From: Desulfamplus sp. | GTDB taxonomy: Bacteria; Desulfobacterota; Desulfobacteria; Desulfobacterales; Desulfobacteraceae | Assembly (NCBI GenBank): GCA_015232455.1 | Contig: JADFZQ010000002.1 | Location: 306,256 to 370,255, forward strand | Direction: 5' to 3' | DNA length: 64,000 nucleotides | Part shown: piece after piece, positions 16,787-24,866 of the stretch | How positions within the stretch are numbered: the first letter of the stretch is position 1 | How the letters are laid out: each line of letters starts with the position of its first letter | The notes under the pieces: generated by a model | Told to the model about the DNA's origin: nothing | What the model saw: the letters and a program-made list of their open reading frames with translations, nothing else | The model's database searches: none | Program-made: the position numbers and the translations under genes

Positions 16787-17783
16787 ATTTACTTTCAATT
16801 AGTTTAGTTTGTATTCGTTTATTTTTGATTAATATTCTAAAATACGGACATTTCCCATTTATTGATAAATCTTTTTCATCATTCCCTTTTCTGAACTTAA
16901 TTATTTCAAATTGGTCAGGATTTAATTTATGTAAAAATGTTATTGGTACACCCATAAAGCCCTCAAAATCTAATGGAATATCTTGTGTTTTATTTACATT
17001 AATTCCATCATAATTGTCGTATTTTGGATATTCAGCTTCGTTTCCAAAATATCTTTTTGTAAGAGCAATATCTTCGTGTCGTTTAGAAGTGTCTAAGTTA
17101 GTCAACCATAAACAATTGTTTGGTGAAACTATTCTGTTTCCCAAACTATCAATCCGAGCCTCTGTGCCATAAAGTTCGTAGTGTTCGGGAACAATGAAAC
17201 CGGAAATACCTCTACCAAGATTTAGCCCTAACCATGCCTTGTTTTCTTTAATTAGTTTGAAAATTTCTTTATAGGTTATTGCATTGATATTTCCAATTAT
17301 CAAAAACTTTTTATCGTATTTAACCAATTGGGCTACATGCTCTCTGAATAATGAAAATGGTGGGTTTGTAACTACAATATCAGACTGTTTTAATAGTTCA
17401 ATACTTTCTGAACTACGAAAATCCCCATCCCCATTAAAGTAAACAATGTCAGTTGAACTTGGTTTCTTTTTTTCACCCTCTGTAGCAGTATATTCAAAGA
17501 AAAAACCATTTTCATCTTCTTTAGTGTTAAATAAATCTCTTACTTGTTCTCTATAACAAGAGGCTATTAATTTTCTAAGACCTAATTCTTTGAAGTTTGA
17601 GGCAAAATAATTAAAAAAGTTACTAATTCGGGGGTCATCGCAATTGCAATAAACTACTTTATCTTTAAAATGACTTTTATAATGTTGCAATTCACTTTCT
17701 ATATCAGAAAGTTGTGTATAAAACTCGTCACTTTTTGATTTTTTAGCGTTTTGCAATAATTCATTTGTTGCATTTCTTGCCAT
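16743..17783 (-). CDS. EcoRI-type adenine-specific DNA methyltransferase
   Basis: A 346-residue protein strongly resembling M.EcoRI as I remember it, from the start MARNATNELLQNAKKSKSDE through VYCNCDDPRISNFFNYFA, the catalytic motif IV VVTNPPFSLF (N-P-P-F), WLGLNLGRGISGFIVPEHYE and ISPNNCLWLTNLD. It should methylate the inner adenine of GAATTC with SAM, protecting host DNA from the cognate nuclease at 17824. The two genes lie 40 bp apart in one cassette. The C-terminus is about 20 residues longer than the known enzyme because the frame continues into the attC site (ending CITTQSSGFATAHR), so the natural stop was lost or replaced when the cassette formed. Confidence 0.93.
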   Translation of the reverse strand: MARNATNELLQNAKKSKSDEFYTQLSDIESELQHYKSHFKDKVVYCNCDDPRISNFFNYFASNFKELGLRKLIASCYREQVRDLFNTKEDENGFFFEYTATEGEKKKPSSTDIVYFNGDGDFRSSESIELLKQSDIVVTNPPFSLFREHVAQLVKYDKKFLIIGNINAITYKEIFKLIKENKAWLGLNLGRGISGFIVPEHYELYGTEARIDSLGNRIVSPNNCLWLTNLDTSKRHEDIALTKRYFGNEAEYPKYDNYDGINVNKTQDIPLDFEGFMGVPITFLHKLNPDQFEIIKFRKGNDEKDLSINGKCPYFRILIKNKRIQTKLIESKCITTQSSGFATAHR

Positions 17784-17823
17784 TATCGACCTTATATTGA
17801 TTTAATTAATCTTCTGTTTTTAG

Positions 17824-18660
17824 TTATTTACTTTTGGTTATCTGTTTAAATATTTCACTGCCTAATATTTGAAGAGAGGTTTTAGAAATTTCAAGCATAA
17901 TATCAAACATTTTTTTGCCATCCCATTTTTCGCCATTCCCTTGTGTGTATATAGAAGTTGCTTGAAGCATAATTGTTTTATCTTTATGCTTTACAAACTT
18001 ATTTTTACACAAATTGGTATTGATTGGCATTCCATAATTTGCAGAAGTTAATCTATCCAATCTATTTAACATTCCTGAGTTGTATTCAAGTATAACAATC
18101 CTTCCGTCGGGTCTTTTAATGGAAATAGTTTCTGTTAAAAAATTTGAGCCTTCCAGAAATAAGACATAAGGAAAATGAGATTCCGATAACATAAAATTAG
18201 CGATTTCAGATATATTTTTATGCGACCTTTCTATCGCATTACCCGCAGCCATCAAGTCTTGATTTTTACCCGTACCTACTTGTTCTCCCTTTTTGATATT
18301 TTCAATATCCTTCCCTTGGTGTTTAGCCTCCGACACTAAAACGACTCTCCAATTTCCGTTATCGTCTTTTACTTCTATTATTCCACCATCAGGTATAATA
18401 CTTGAATTAGCAACAAATAGGGTTTGCCCTAATTCTGGGTCAACCTTCTTTAACGCTTCGTTTATTTCTTCTTTTCTTATGCTTGTTCTATATTGAAATG
18501 ATAATTGAGGGAACTCCTTTTCAAGTTGTTTAACAACATAATGTGAGATCTCTCCAACTGTTAGGTCGTGTGATTTTGCATTATCCCCAAATATACCAAT
18601 TACACCCTTAGACTCTTTATGCTGATTCGTTAATCTTTCAGATTGATTCTTTTTAGCCAT
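17824..18660 (-). CDS. EcoRI-type restriction endonuclease
   Basis: A 278-residue protein that closely follows EcoRI endonuclease as remembered: VIGIFGDNAKSHDLTVGEIS, EFPQLSFQYRTSIRKEEINE, the active-site strand pair PDGGIIEVKDD and VLVSEAKHQGKD (PD...E-x-K), and the DNA-recognition region AAGNAIERSHKNISEIANFM. The catalytic Asp, Glu and Lys are all present, so it should cut GAATTC. It precedes its methyltransferase and follows an attC, forming a mobile two-gene R-M cassette. GAATTC occurs in this window (for example near 2429 and 10390), so the methyltransferase must be active if the nuclease is. Confidence 0.93.
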   Translation of the reverse strand: MAKKNQSERLTNQHKESKGVIGIFGDNAKSHDLTVGEISHYVVKQLEKEFPQLSFQYRTSIRKEEINEALKKVDPELGQTLFVANSSIIPDGGIIEVKDDNGNWRVVLVSEAKHQGKDIENIKKGEQVGTGKNQDLMAAGNAIERSHKNISEIANFMLSESHFPYVLFLEGSNFLTETISIKRPDGRIVILEYNSGMLNRLDRLTSANYGMPINTNLCKNKFVKHKDKTIMLQATSIYTQGNGEKWDGKKMFDIMLEISKTSLQILGSEIFKQITKSK

Positions 18661-18712
18661 AATGTATTTTTTCCTTACTCAAATTTTCCGCTTTCTGCTA
18701 CAGATAATGTCT

Positions 18713-18770
18713 GTATAACAACGAATTCAGTGGCGGGCGATAGCCCGTCCACTGAAATGACTGGTTATGC
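18713..18770 (-). other. attC site
   Basis: Minus strand: GCATAAC (R'', 18770-18764) to GTTATAC (R', 18719-18713), 58 bp. The arms pair almost completely: CAGTGGACGGGC with GCCCGCCACTG around the loop TATC, with one extra base in one arm, the extrahelical-base signature used by integrase to choose the bottom strand. The R'' core contains the stop codon of the hydrolase gene at 18765. Confidence 0.88.
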
Positions 18771-19787
18771 CAGTTCTACAAATCTGCGCGTTATGTTGAC
18801 GTTTTTCAGCAGATCAAAATGGGACATACCTTCTAAAACTGTAAATCTTATATTAGACGGAACAAGTAATTTCATCATATCTGCAATCAATTTTTGATTA
18901 CTTTTCCCATCTGATAAAACTATTTCACATCGTTCAATTTTAGAGCTTACATTAGAAATAAGTGATGCAAAATTCTGATAATCTTCATAATTATAAGCTT
19001 CAACAATTTGAGAAGCAAAGTCCTTTAAAAAAGGTAATCGATTAGTGCCAAATTTCTGAAAAATACCATCTAAATATTGAAGAATATCAAGCCACTCATT
19101 GTCATCCGATTCCGACAAGATTTGTATAGCTACATTACGTGGGGTCTCATTTTGGAATAAGCTTGCTAGCTTTGAAGAAATAAAGCATGTATTTTTATTA
19201 ATATTTGGGTCAAAAGCAAGTAATCTGTGAAATCTATATTTCAGATTATCGTTTAAAAGAATTCTAATTCCGATATCTGCACCAATAGAGAATCCAACAA
19301 AAGTTATCTTTTCATATTTCTTTTCATGTAAGAGTTCGTTTATAGCATGTACTAATATCCTTACGTGATCATCTATGTTGAGTGAAACATATCCACTGCC
19401 AGACGGTTGAAACCCATAAATGGTTAGGATTAAACAATCATATTTATCGAAATAACGTGCGTGGCTCTCAAAATCACGATGATCAAGACCCAAGCCACTA
19501 ACAAACACAAAACACTCCTTAGAGTTTCGTATTTCTAACATGTAATCAATACTTTGATTCTCAAGTCTTGTAGGAATCGAGGTAAGTCGCTTAAGAAAAT
19601 TTTGACCTATCACTAATTGTTGAGCAATAACTTTAGGATAAGTATTGATTAAACGTTGAGTTTCCGCTTCTTTTTTAGCTTCTTTCAGTTTTTGTTGTTC
19701 GATTTTTAGACGTTCCCGAGCAGTAAGTACATTCCAAATCGAAACGATAACACCAAATGCAGCGATTATCCAAGGTATTAATTCCAC
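18765..19787 (-). CDS. membrane-anchored alpha/beta hydrolase-like protein (cassette gene)
   Basis: A 340-residue protein. The N-terminus MELIPWIIAAFGVIVSIWNV is a signal anchor followed by a Lys/Glu-rich coiled coil (about residues 25-50). Then comes an alpha/beta hydrolase fold: CFVFVSGLGLDHRDFESHAR, the nucleophile elbow ITFVGFSIGADIGIRILL (G-F-S-I-G), and a late LEGMSHFDLLKNV holding the likely catalytic His. The substrate is unknown; a lipase or esterase is the natural guess. It is the rightmost cassette gene; its stop codon lies in the attC at 18713-18770 and a GTTATGC core lies 34 bp upstream of its start. The start has AAAAAGGAG ahead of it. Confidence 0.72.
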   Translation of the reverse strand: MELIPWIIAAFGVIVSIWNVLTARERLKIEQQKLKEAKKEAETQRLINTYPKVIAQQLVIGQNFLKRLTSIPTRLENQSIDYMLEIRNSKECFVFVSGLGLDHRDFESHARYFDKYDCLILTIYGFQPSGSGYVSLNIDDHVRILVHAINELLHEKKYEKITFVGFSIGADIGIRILLNDNLKYRFHRLLAFDPNINKNTCFISSKLASLFQNETPRNVAIQILSESDDNEWLDILQYLDGIFQKFGTNRLPFLKDFASQIVEAYNYEDYQNFASLISNVSSKIERCEIVLSDGKSNQKLIADMMKLLVPSNIRFTVLEGMSHFDLLKNVNITRRFVELA

Positions 19788-19820
19788 ACTTAGACTCCTT
19801 TTTTGATTTATTCAACTATG

Positions 19821-19900
19821 GCATAACCATTTATTATCAGGTATTTTTTACCTGATAATACCTTAAATTCCATATTATCAAGGAAACATTTCCTTGATAA
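19821..19900 (-). repeat. cassette-array boundary: core site and two strong hairpins
   Basis: The minus-strand heptamer GTTATGC (19827-19821) looks like the R' core ahead of the first cassette gene. Beyond it are two perfect hairpins of related sequence: TATTATCAGGTA/TACCTGATAATA (19832-19843 with 19849-19860) and TTATCAAGGAA/TTCCTTGATAA (19875-19885 with 19890-19900), then a lone TTATCAGG. They lie 3' of the copper ATPase gene, so they may end its transcription, or be remains of attachment sites. No integrase gene is found beside them. Confidence 0.6.
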
Positions 19901-19992
19901 CACCCTAAATCCTAACTTATCAGGGCATATTATTAAAAAGTATTGTTTGGTCTAAATTTTTCAGTCCATTATAGCTATTGTTTATGTGAATT

Positions 19993-22326
19993 TTACTTTT
20001 TTGTCCTGTAAAGACGTAAGCTATTAGTAACAACAGAGATACTTGAAGCTGCCATTGCAACTGCTGCAAGTATAGGATGGAGCTGCCGTAAAAAATTAGG
20101 AAAAATCTCAAACGGGGCAAGAACTCCAGCAGCAATAGGAATAAGAACTATATTATAGATAAATGCAAGAAAGAGGTTTTGTCGTATAGTCTTTAAAGTC
20201 TCTCTGCTTATTCCAATTGCCTTTGGAATACCTATAAGATTTCCACCTGAAAGAATAATGTCTCCAGCTTCAATTGCTATATCTGTTCCTGTTCCTATTG
20301 CAAAACCGACATCTGCAATTGCAAGAGCTGGTGCATCATTTATTCCATCTCCAACCATACCTATTAATCCATCTTCTTTTTTAAGTTCTCTTATTTTATC
20401 TGCTTTTTGTTCTGGTTTTACTTGGGCAACTATATTGTTCTTATCAATACCAACTTCATTTGCGATTGCAATTGCCGTATTGAGATTGTCTCCTGTAAGC
20501 ATCACAACCTTAATTTCTTCATTGTGAAGCTCTTTGATAGCTTGGGAAGATTGAGGCTTTATGGCATCTGCTACAGATATAATCCCCAAAATAGCACTTT
20601 CTGTTGCCATAACCATCACAGTTCTGCCCTTGTTTTGCAAGTTTGAAATAAGCTCAATCAAATCTAACTCTTGTGATTTTAAAGAGTTGGCTTTAAATAG
20701 CTCTTGATTAAACAAAATCTCTTGGTCAAACCAATCTGGCTTGCCAAATCTTAATCTTATTTCATTAATTGTAGCCTCAACACCCATACCAGCATGAGCT
20801 TTAAAATCAACAGGCTCGTATAATGCTAATCTCTTTTCTATAGCAAAATTGACAATTGCCTTTCCAATTGGGTGTTCAGAACCCTTTTCAACAGATGCAG
20901 CATAAATAAGCAGCTCATCTTCAGATAAGAGTTCTTTTGAGCTATTTTGCTTAAACTCATCTAAAGCATTTAACAAGATAATATCTTTAACAATTGGCTT
21001 TCCCATAGTTATTGTGCCTGTTTTATCAAGCACAATGGTTTTAAGTTTTGCTGCCTTTTCAAGAGCTTCACTTCGTTTAAATAAAATTCCATTTTCAGCC
21101 CCCTTACCTGTTCCAGCCATTATTGCAGTTGGAGTTGCAAGACCTAAAGCACATGGACAAGCAATTACTAAAACAGCAACCATTCTTATCATGGATAGCA
21201 CAAACTCACCTGTTGTTACCCACCAAATTCCAAAGGTTATAAAGGCAATTGCTATTACTGAAGGGACAAAGATTGCTGCAACACTATCAGCTAAATCTTG
21301 AATAGGAGCTTTGCTTCCTTGAGCCTCCTCTACTAATCTTATTATCTGGGCAAGAGCTGTATCTTTACCAACATGAGTTGCTCTAAACTTTAGCAATCCA
21401 TGACCGTTTACAGTGCCACTAACAACTTTATCTCCTATTTTCTTATCAATTGGTATTGACTCTCCAGTTAGCATAGATTCATCAACTGTTGAGCTGCCTT
21501 CTATGATAATACCATCAACTGGAAATCTCTCTCCGGGGCGAATGAGAATAATATTATCTATACAAAGCTCAGATATTGCTACCTCTCTCTCACATTGAGA
21601 TGAAGTTCCATAGCCATCAATTATATTGGCACTATTTGGTTGTAATGCCATAAGTTTTTTTATGGCAGCTCCTGTTTTGCCTTTAGTTCGAGCCTCTAAT
21701 AGTTTTCCAAGTTTTATAAGGGTAATAATTAAAGCTGAGGTCTCAAAATAGACATGATAAAGGTGTTGATTAGATGTTGAATAGTCTGAAAATAGTAAAA
21801 ATAAAATAATAGCTATTGAATAGAAATAGGCAACAGACGAGCCAGAGGCAATCAAAACATCCATATTTGCACTTTTGCTTTTAAGGCTTTTGAATGCTCC
21901 AACATAGTAATCCCAACCAGTGTAGAACTGCACAGGTGTGGCTAAGAGAAAAAAGAGCCAATTGACCCATGAAGCATGGCTCCAACTTCCTGTTAATCCA
22001 AAGTCGCGTGCCATACTCAAAAAAAAGAGGGGCAAAGCAAATATTGCCCCTGTAACGAATTTTCTGGTTTGATTACGTATCTCCTCTTGACGCTCAATTT
22101 CACTTTCACCTGATTTAAGCACCTTAAAACCAAGCTCATCTATTTTGCTAATGATGTTATCAAGAGCTATTTTTTGAGGATCAAATGCTATGAGAGCTTG
22201 CTCAACAGCAAAATTTACTTCAATCTTGCTAACACCGTTAAGGTTACCAACATTTCTCTGGATATTTGCAGCACAGTTTACGCAGTGCATACCTGCAATT
22301 GGAAGAGTTACTCTTTTTTCAGCCAT
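19993..22326 (-). CDS. copA: copper-translocating P1B-type ATPase
   Basis: A 777-residue P-type ATPase. Residues 1-70 form one heavy-metal-associated domain with the metal site MHCVNC. The transmembrane metal motif is CPC ([19 protein letters not shown]), the actuator has [10 protein letters not shown], the phosphorylation loop [13 protein letters not shown], and the hinge [13 protein letters not shown]. Together these mark a P1B-1 Cu(I) exporter, acting in the inner membrane to lower cytoplasmic copper. The order is complete and the length normal. Two loops, around residues 440-460 ([15 protein letters not shown]) and in the nucleotide-binding domain ([17 protein letters not shown]), look longer than usual. 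Ag(I) is also a likely substrate; no regulator or chaperone lies beside it. Confidence 0.92.
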   Translation of the reverse strand: MAEKRVTLPIAGMHCVNCAANIQRNVGNLNGVSKIEVNFAVEQALIAFDPQKIALDNIISKIDELGFKVLKSGESEIERQEEIRNQTRKFVTGAIFALPLFFLSMARDFGLTGSWSHASWVNWLFFLLATPVQFYTGWDYYVGAFKSLKSKSANMDVLIASGSSVAYFYSIAIILFLLFSDYSTSNQHLYHVYFETSALIITLIKLGKLLEARTKGKTGAAIKKLMALQPNSANIIDGYGTSSQCEREVAISELCIDNIILIRPGERFPVDGIIIEGSSTVDESMLTGESIPIDKKIGDKVVSGTVNGHGLLKFRATHVGKDTALAQIIRLVEEAQGSKAPIQDLADSVAAIFVPSVIAIAFITFGIWWVTTGEFVLSMIRMVAVLVIACPCALGLATPTAIMAGTGKGAENGILFKRSEALEKAAKLKTIVLDKTGTITMGKPIVKDIILLNALDEFKQNSSKELLSEDELLIYAASVEKGSEHPIGKAIVNFAIEKRLALYEPVDFKAHAGMGVEATINEIRLRFGKPDWFDQEILFNQELFKANSLKSQELDLIELISNLQNKGRTVMVMATESAILGIISVADAIKPQSSQAIKELHNEEIKVVMLTGDNLNTAIAIANEVGIDKNNIVAQVKPEQKADKIRELKKEDGLIGMVGDGINDAPALAIADVGFAIGTGTDIAIEAGDIILSGGNLIGIPKAIGISRETLKTIRQNLFLAFIYNIVLIPIAAGVLAPFEIFPNFLRQLHPILAAVAMAASSISVVTNSLRLYRTKK

Positions 22327-22433
22327 AATTTTATTCCTAAATAAAATTTCCCCATCTTTATTGCGAAGCTCGGGTTAATACCCCCAATGCCATTAAGTTA
22401 AGAAAAATTATTTGTATTTTCAGATAATTATTA

Positions 22434-22540
22434 TCCTTCTATCCCGTGAATCATGATTCAGAATCACCGATTAATCTGATTACACAGATTCCACTGATTT
22501 TTTCCGTAAAATCCCTTAAATCCTGTGTCAATACGTGATT
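22434..22540. repeat. dispersed GATTCAGAATCA repeat, copy 1
   Basis: About 107 bp containing the phrases tgattcagaatcaccgatta, tgattacacagattccactg and cgtaaaatcccttaaatcct. It aligns base for base, with few changes, to copy 2 exactly 600 bp further on. It lies between the copper ATPase and hicA. Confidence 0.85.
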
Positions 22541-22565
22541 CTATCTGCACCTCAGATATTATCCA

Positions 22566-22745
22566 TCACGCCTTTCCAAGCATCTTGATTATATGCTTTG
22601 CCAAGAACTCTTTAATTTCTTTATGACGCGGAACGGGTTGAGAAACATTGCTGGCAGGATTTTGATACCAATCATGTTTATTGCCATGTCTCAGCAAGAT
22701 GCAGCCCATCTGTTCAAGTGTTCTGATTAAATCTTTACGCTTCAT
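22566..22745 (-). CDS. hicA: HicA-family mRNA interferase toxin
   Basis: A 59-residue protein, MKRKDLIRTLEQMGCILLRH followed by GNKHDWYQNPASNVSQPVPR and HKEIKEFLAKHIIKMLGKA. The small double-stranded RNA-binding-like fold and the conserved Gly-Cys/His region with HGNKHDWY match HicA toxins, which cleave mRNA. The start overlaps the last codons of the HicB-like gene (ATGA type overlap at 22742-22745), so translation is coupled and the antitoxin is made first. The order hicB-hicA is the reverse of the commonest arrangement, but is known. Confidence 0.82.
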   Translation of the reverse strand: MKRKDLIRTLEQMGCILLRHGNKHDWYQNPASNVSQPVPRHKEIKEFLAKHIIKMLGKA

Positions 22746-22933
22746 GCAATATCAAGCTCCGCTGCTCTGCGAACAGATGGAATATTTCCGCTTGTAACTT
22801 CATGATAAATATCTTCTAAATTCTCCTTTAATTCTTCCAATGACTCGCCTTGAGTCATATAATCAGGAAATTCATCTAAATATCCCAAAAACATATCCTC
22901 TTCCTGCCAATATATAAATTTTGTTTTGTTCAT
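22742..22933 (-). CDS. hicB: HicB-like antitoxin
   Basis: A 63-residue protein with the HicB partial RNase-H-like fold: FIYWQEEDMFLGYLDEFPDY then MTQGESLEELKENLEDIYHE. The motif of a Tyr/Phe-x-Ala/Glu strand followed by T-x-G-x-S-x-E-E-L is the mark of the family. It lacks an obvious C-terminal DNA-binding domain, so autoregulation by this protein alone is not certain. It is directly followed by and overlaps hicA, whose toxin it should neutralise. Confidence 0.82.
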   Translation of the reverse strand: MNKTKFIYWQEEDMFLGYLDEFPDYMTQGESLEELKENLEDIYHEVTSGNIPSVRRAAELDIA

Positions 22934-23030
22934 ATCTTTTTATCCTTATCATTTTGTATTCAATCGTCAGAATCAGGATACCCAAGATTAAAGGATTTTA
23001 CTTTATCCCGCTTATCCCGCTTATCCCGCT

Positions 23031-23140
23031 TTATCCTTCTATCCTGCAAATCCTGATTCAGAATCACAGATTAAACTGATTACACAAATTCCACTGATTT
23101 TTTCCGTGAAATCCCTTAAATCCTCTGTCAACCCGTGATT
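23031..23140. repeat. dispersed GATTCAGAATCA repeat, copy 2
   Basis: The second full copy, with ctgattcagaatcacagatt, tgattacacaaattccactg and tgaaatcccttaaatcctct. Just before it are three tandem units of cttatcccg at 23008-23032. It separates the hicBA pair from the following toxin-antitoxin pair. Confidence 0.85.
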
Positions 23141-23154
23141 TTGACACCACCGCA

Positions 23155-23481
23155 TTAGTAGGCAGAGTCATGGTCTGGATGCAGCGACAAGATTCGCAGC
23201 CAACTATCTTCCCTAAAAGCTATACCTCTAAACCCCTTTGCAATTCTGAAACTGTAAAGTCTCTCATTGCGGGGACCTTTACGTGAAATAATTGCTTCCC
23301 ATTTAAGCCCTTAATCTTGATATATTTGCTGCCAAGCCATGCTTGAAACTTTCCTGAGAGTAGTAAGAACGCTCAACTGTTCATTTTTCTGAAGAGCAAA
23401 TAATTGCCGCTGAAAAACAGGATTGTTAAGGTCAAGCCTAATGATTTGTTCAGATGCTTTTGCTTCTAATTCGTTTTTCAT
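23155..23481 (-). pseudogene. RelE-like toxin gene with in-frame TAA
   Basis: From an ATG at 23481 that overlaps the antitoxin stop, the frame reads MKNELEAKASEQIIRLDLNN to SSMAWQQIYQD, then TAA (23313-23311), then continues open as GLKWEAIISRKGPRNERLYS, FRIAKGFRGIAFREDSWLRI, LSLHPDHDSAY and stops at 23155. The second half has the RelE/ParE pattern, ending in the typical His-Asp-Ser-Ala-Tyr. The whole frame is 109 codons, normal for the family, and has only this one fault, consistent with a recent nonsense change (CAA, AAA or GAA to TAA). The toxin should be inactive. An assembly error is the alternative. Confidence 0.65.
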
Positions 23482-23735
23482 GATTTTATCTGTGATTCAA
23501 GAGTATTTATATCACTCTCTTTCGGAGGATTATTTTCTGCCCATTCAACTGCTTCATCTAAATCACCAGAAACTTTGGAATCTTGAAGCCAGCGTTCGCT
23601 GACTGGAATAAATTCACCAAGTTTCAACATCCATACACCAGTTTTAATCTGCTCTATCATAACTGTTTTACCAGCATATTGTCTGCCTAAAGTTATTTGT
23701 CCGCTGCGGTTTATTGACTTAAGCATTGCTGTCAT
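23478..23735 (-). CDS. AbrB/SpoVT-like antitoxin
   Basis: An 85-residue protein starting MTAMLKSINRSGQITLGRQY, the swapped-hairpin AbrB-type DNA-binding pattern (S-x-x-G-Q-I-T-L-G/P), followed by KTVMIEQIKTGVWMLKLGEF and an acidic tail that would bind the toxin. Its stop codon overlaps the ATG of the broken RelE-like toxin gene. It probably represses its own promoter. The antitoxin looks intact although the toxin is interrupted. Confidence 0.7.
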   Translation of the reverse strand: MTAMLKSINRSGQITLGRQYAGKTVMIEQIKTGVWMLKLGEFIPVSERWLQDSKVSGDLDEAVEWAENNPPKESDINTLESQIKS

Positions 23736-23790
23736 TGAACACCTACTTTTTTGAATTTTGATTATTAGAAGCTATGCACATGGGCGTCAC

Positions 23791-23841
23791 CTTATCCTTC
23801 TACCCCGCAAATCCTGATTCAGAATCACAGATTAATCTGAG
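23791..23841. repeat. dispersed GATTCAGAATCA repeat, copy 3 (short)
   Basis: Contains cttatccttctaccccgcaa and cctgattcagaatcacagat, then diverges after gattaatctga. It lies between the RelE-like and the PIN-toxin modules. Confidence 0.75.
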
Positions 23842-23847
23842 TTTACC

Positions 23848-24264
23848 CTATATATTCGCAAAAGCCTGAAACGGATTTATAATTCTGACACTATTTCCAA
23901 TTAACTGATTATGCTGCAAATCTTCTGAATAAAGAACAGCACAGCCAGATTCTAAAGCACAGGCAATAACCTGACTGTCATAATAAGAAAAACCGTATTT
24001 CTCTGCAATATCAAAAGCCGTTCTTATAGTATGATGAGTGATAATATGTAAATTCATCTCCTCTGCAAACCTGTTGGTTATGACACGTATTTCAAGATAA
24101 CCATATTTAAGTTTACGAGACATTACATTTGCAGATTCAGTAATGATTTGTGTAGAAATAACGGCATCTTTGCCTATCAGATTAACAGCTGTTGTTTTCT
24201 TGGGTATGATATTGCCTATGCTGTAAATCAGGATATTGGTATCTAAAAAATATCTATCGTTCAT
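23848..24264 (-). CDS. PIN-domain ribonuclease toxin (VapC-like)
   Basis: A 138-residue PIN protein. The start YFLDTNILIYSI carries the first metal-binding Asp; ITESANVMSRK carries the conserved Glu; YGFSYYDSQVIACALESGCA gives the later Asp; LYSEDLQHNQ gives the last acidic pair. These four acidic residues bind Mg/Mn for RNA cleavage. Its ATG overlaps the end of the antitoxin gene by 11 bases. The set looks intact, so this toxin is expected to be active. Confidence 0.85.
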   Translation of the reverse strand: MNDRYFLDTNILIYSIGNIIPKKTTAVNLIGKDAVISTQIITESANVMSRKLKYGYLEIRVITNRFAEEMNLHIITHHTIRTAFDIAEKYGFSYYDSQVIACALESGCAVLYSEDLQHNQLIGNSVRIINPFQAFANI

Positions 24265-24469
24265 TTGCCTCGTCCCGATTGAATTGATAACCTGTCAAAT
24301 CTGCATTGAACCTGTCAAAAAAACGTATGAGTTCTGGTTTATCAGTATCTTTTAATTTGGTATCTGTAAGAAGAATAACTTTTACAGGTCTGTCATACCA
24401 ATCTTTATGGATTATAGGAATTTCAATAATTCCGTTATATGATTTGCTTTCAAATTCAACTGCCTGCAT
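24254..24469 (-). CDS. antitoxin partner of the PIN toxin
   Basis: A 71-residue protein, MQAVEFESKSYNGIIEIPII then HKDWYDRPVKVILLTDTK and a C-terminal FFDRFNADLTGYQFNRDEAN. This matches the small antitoxins that pair with PIN toxins in operons, with an N-terminal beta region and an acidic C-terminal toxin-binding part. Overlap with the toxin ATG supports the pairing. Which antitoxin family it belongs to is not settled. Confidence 0.72.
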   Translation of the reverse strand: MQAVEFESKSYNGIIEIPIIHKDWYDRPVKVILLTDTKLKDTDKPELIRFFDRFNADLTGYQFNRDEANER

Positions 24470-24542
24470 AATAATTTTCTCCTTAATTTGTATTTAGTTA
24501 TCAGAATCAGGATACACAAGATTAAAGGATTTTCAGGATTTT

Positions 24543-24599
24543 GCTTTATCCCGCCTTATCCTTCTATCCTGTAAATCCTGATTCAGAATCACGGATTAT
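24543..24599. repeat. dispersed GATTCAGAATCA repeat, copy 4 (short)
   Basis: Contains ccttatccttctatcctgta and cctgattcagaatcacggat. A related fragment, tcagaatcaggatacacaag, lies just upstream (24502) and also before copy 2 (22971), suggesting a composite element. Confidence 0.78.
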
Positions 24600-24866
24600 A
24601 CTCTAAACGGTCAGTAATTGAGCTTTTTCAAAGTTCTGAAAATTGCAGGATAAAAGCGAATCCAATTCCAATTTGTAGGTTGAATGGGTTTGTTTTATAC
24701 TTCACACGGTCTTAATTTGAGGTTTTATTTTTATCGCCCAGAGCTAAAGATCAAGGCTAAGTTTTACCCAAGCCCTCTTAAGAGGGCTTCTGTTATTGTC
24801 AGCCGAGAGCTTGAGATCAACGACTAACAGAGCTGCTTTGAAATATTTTTTTCTTTATATTTACCT
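24600..24866. terminator. gene-free stretch with a perfect palindrome 3' of acnA
   Basis: No gene is seen in the 267 bases after copy 4 of the dispersed repeat. The clear element is AAGCCCTCTTAAGAGGGCTT at 24770-24789, a 20-base perfect palindrome about 80 bases past the acnA stop. It could end acnA transcription, but lacks a strong T-run on that strand. The phrase ctctaaacggtcagtaattgag at 24600 recurs with changes near 45468. Confidence 0.45.

Noticed and set aside
23008..23035. Three cttatcccg units as a possible CRISPR or iteron array.
   Set aside because: Too short, no spacers and no associated genes; part of the dispersed repeat.
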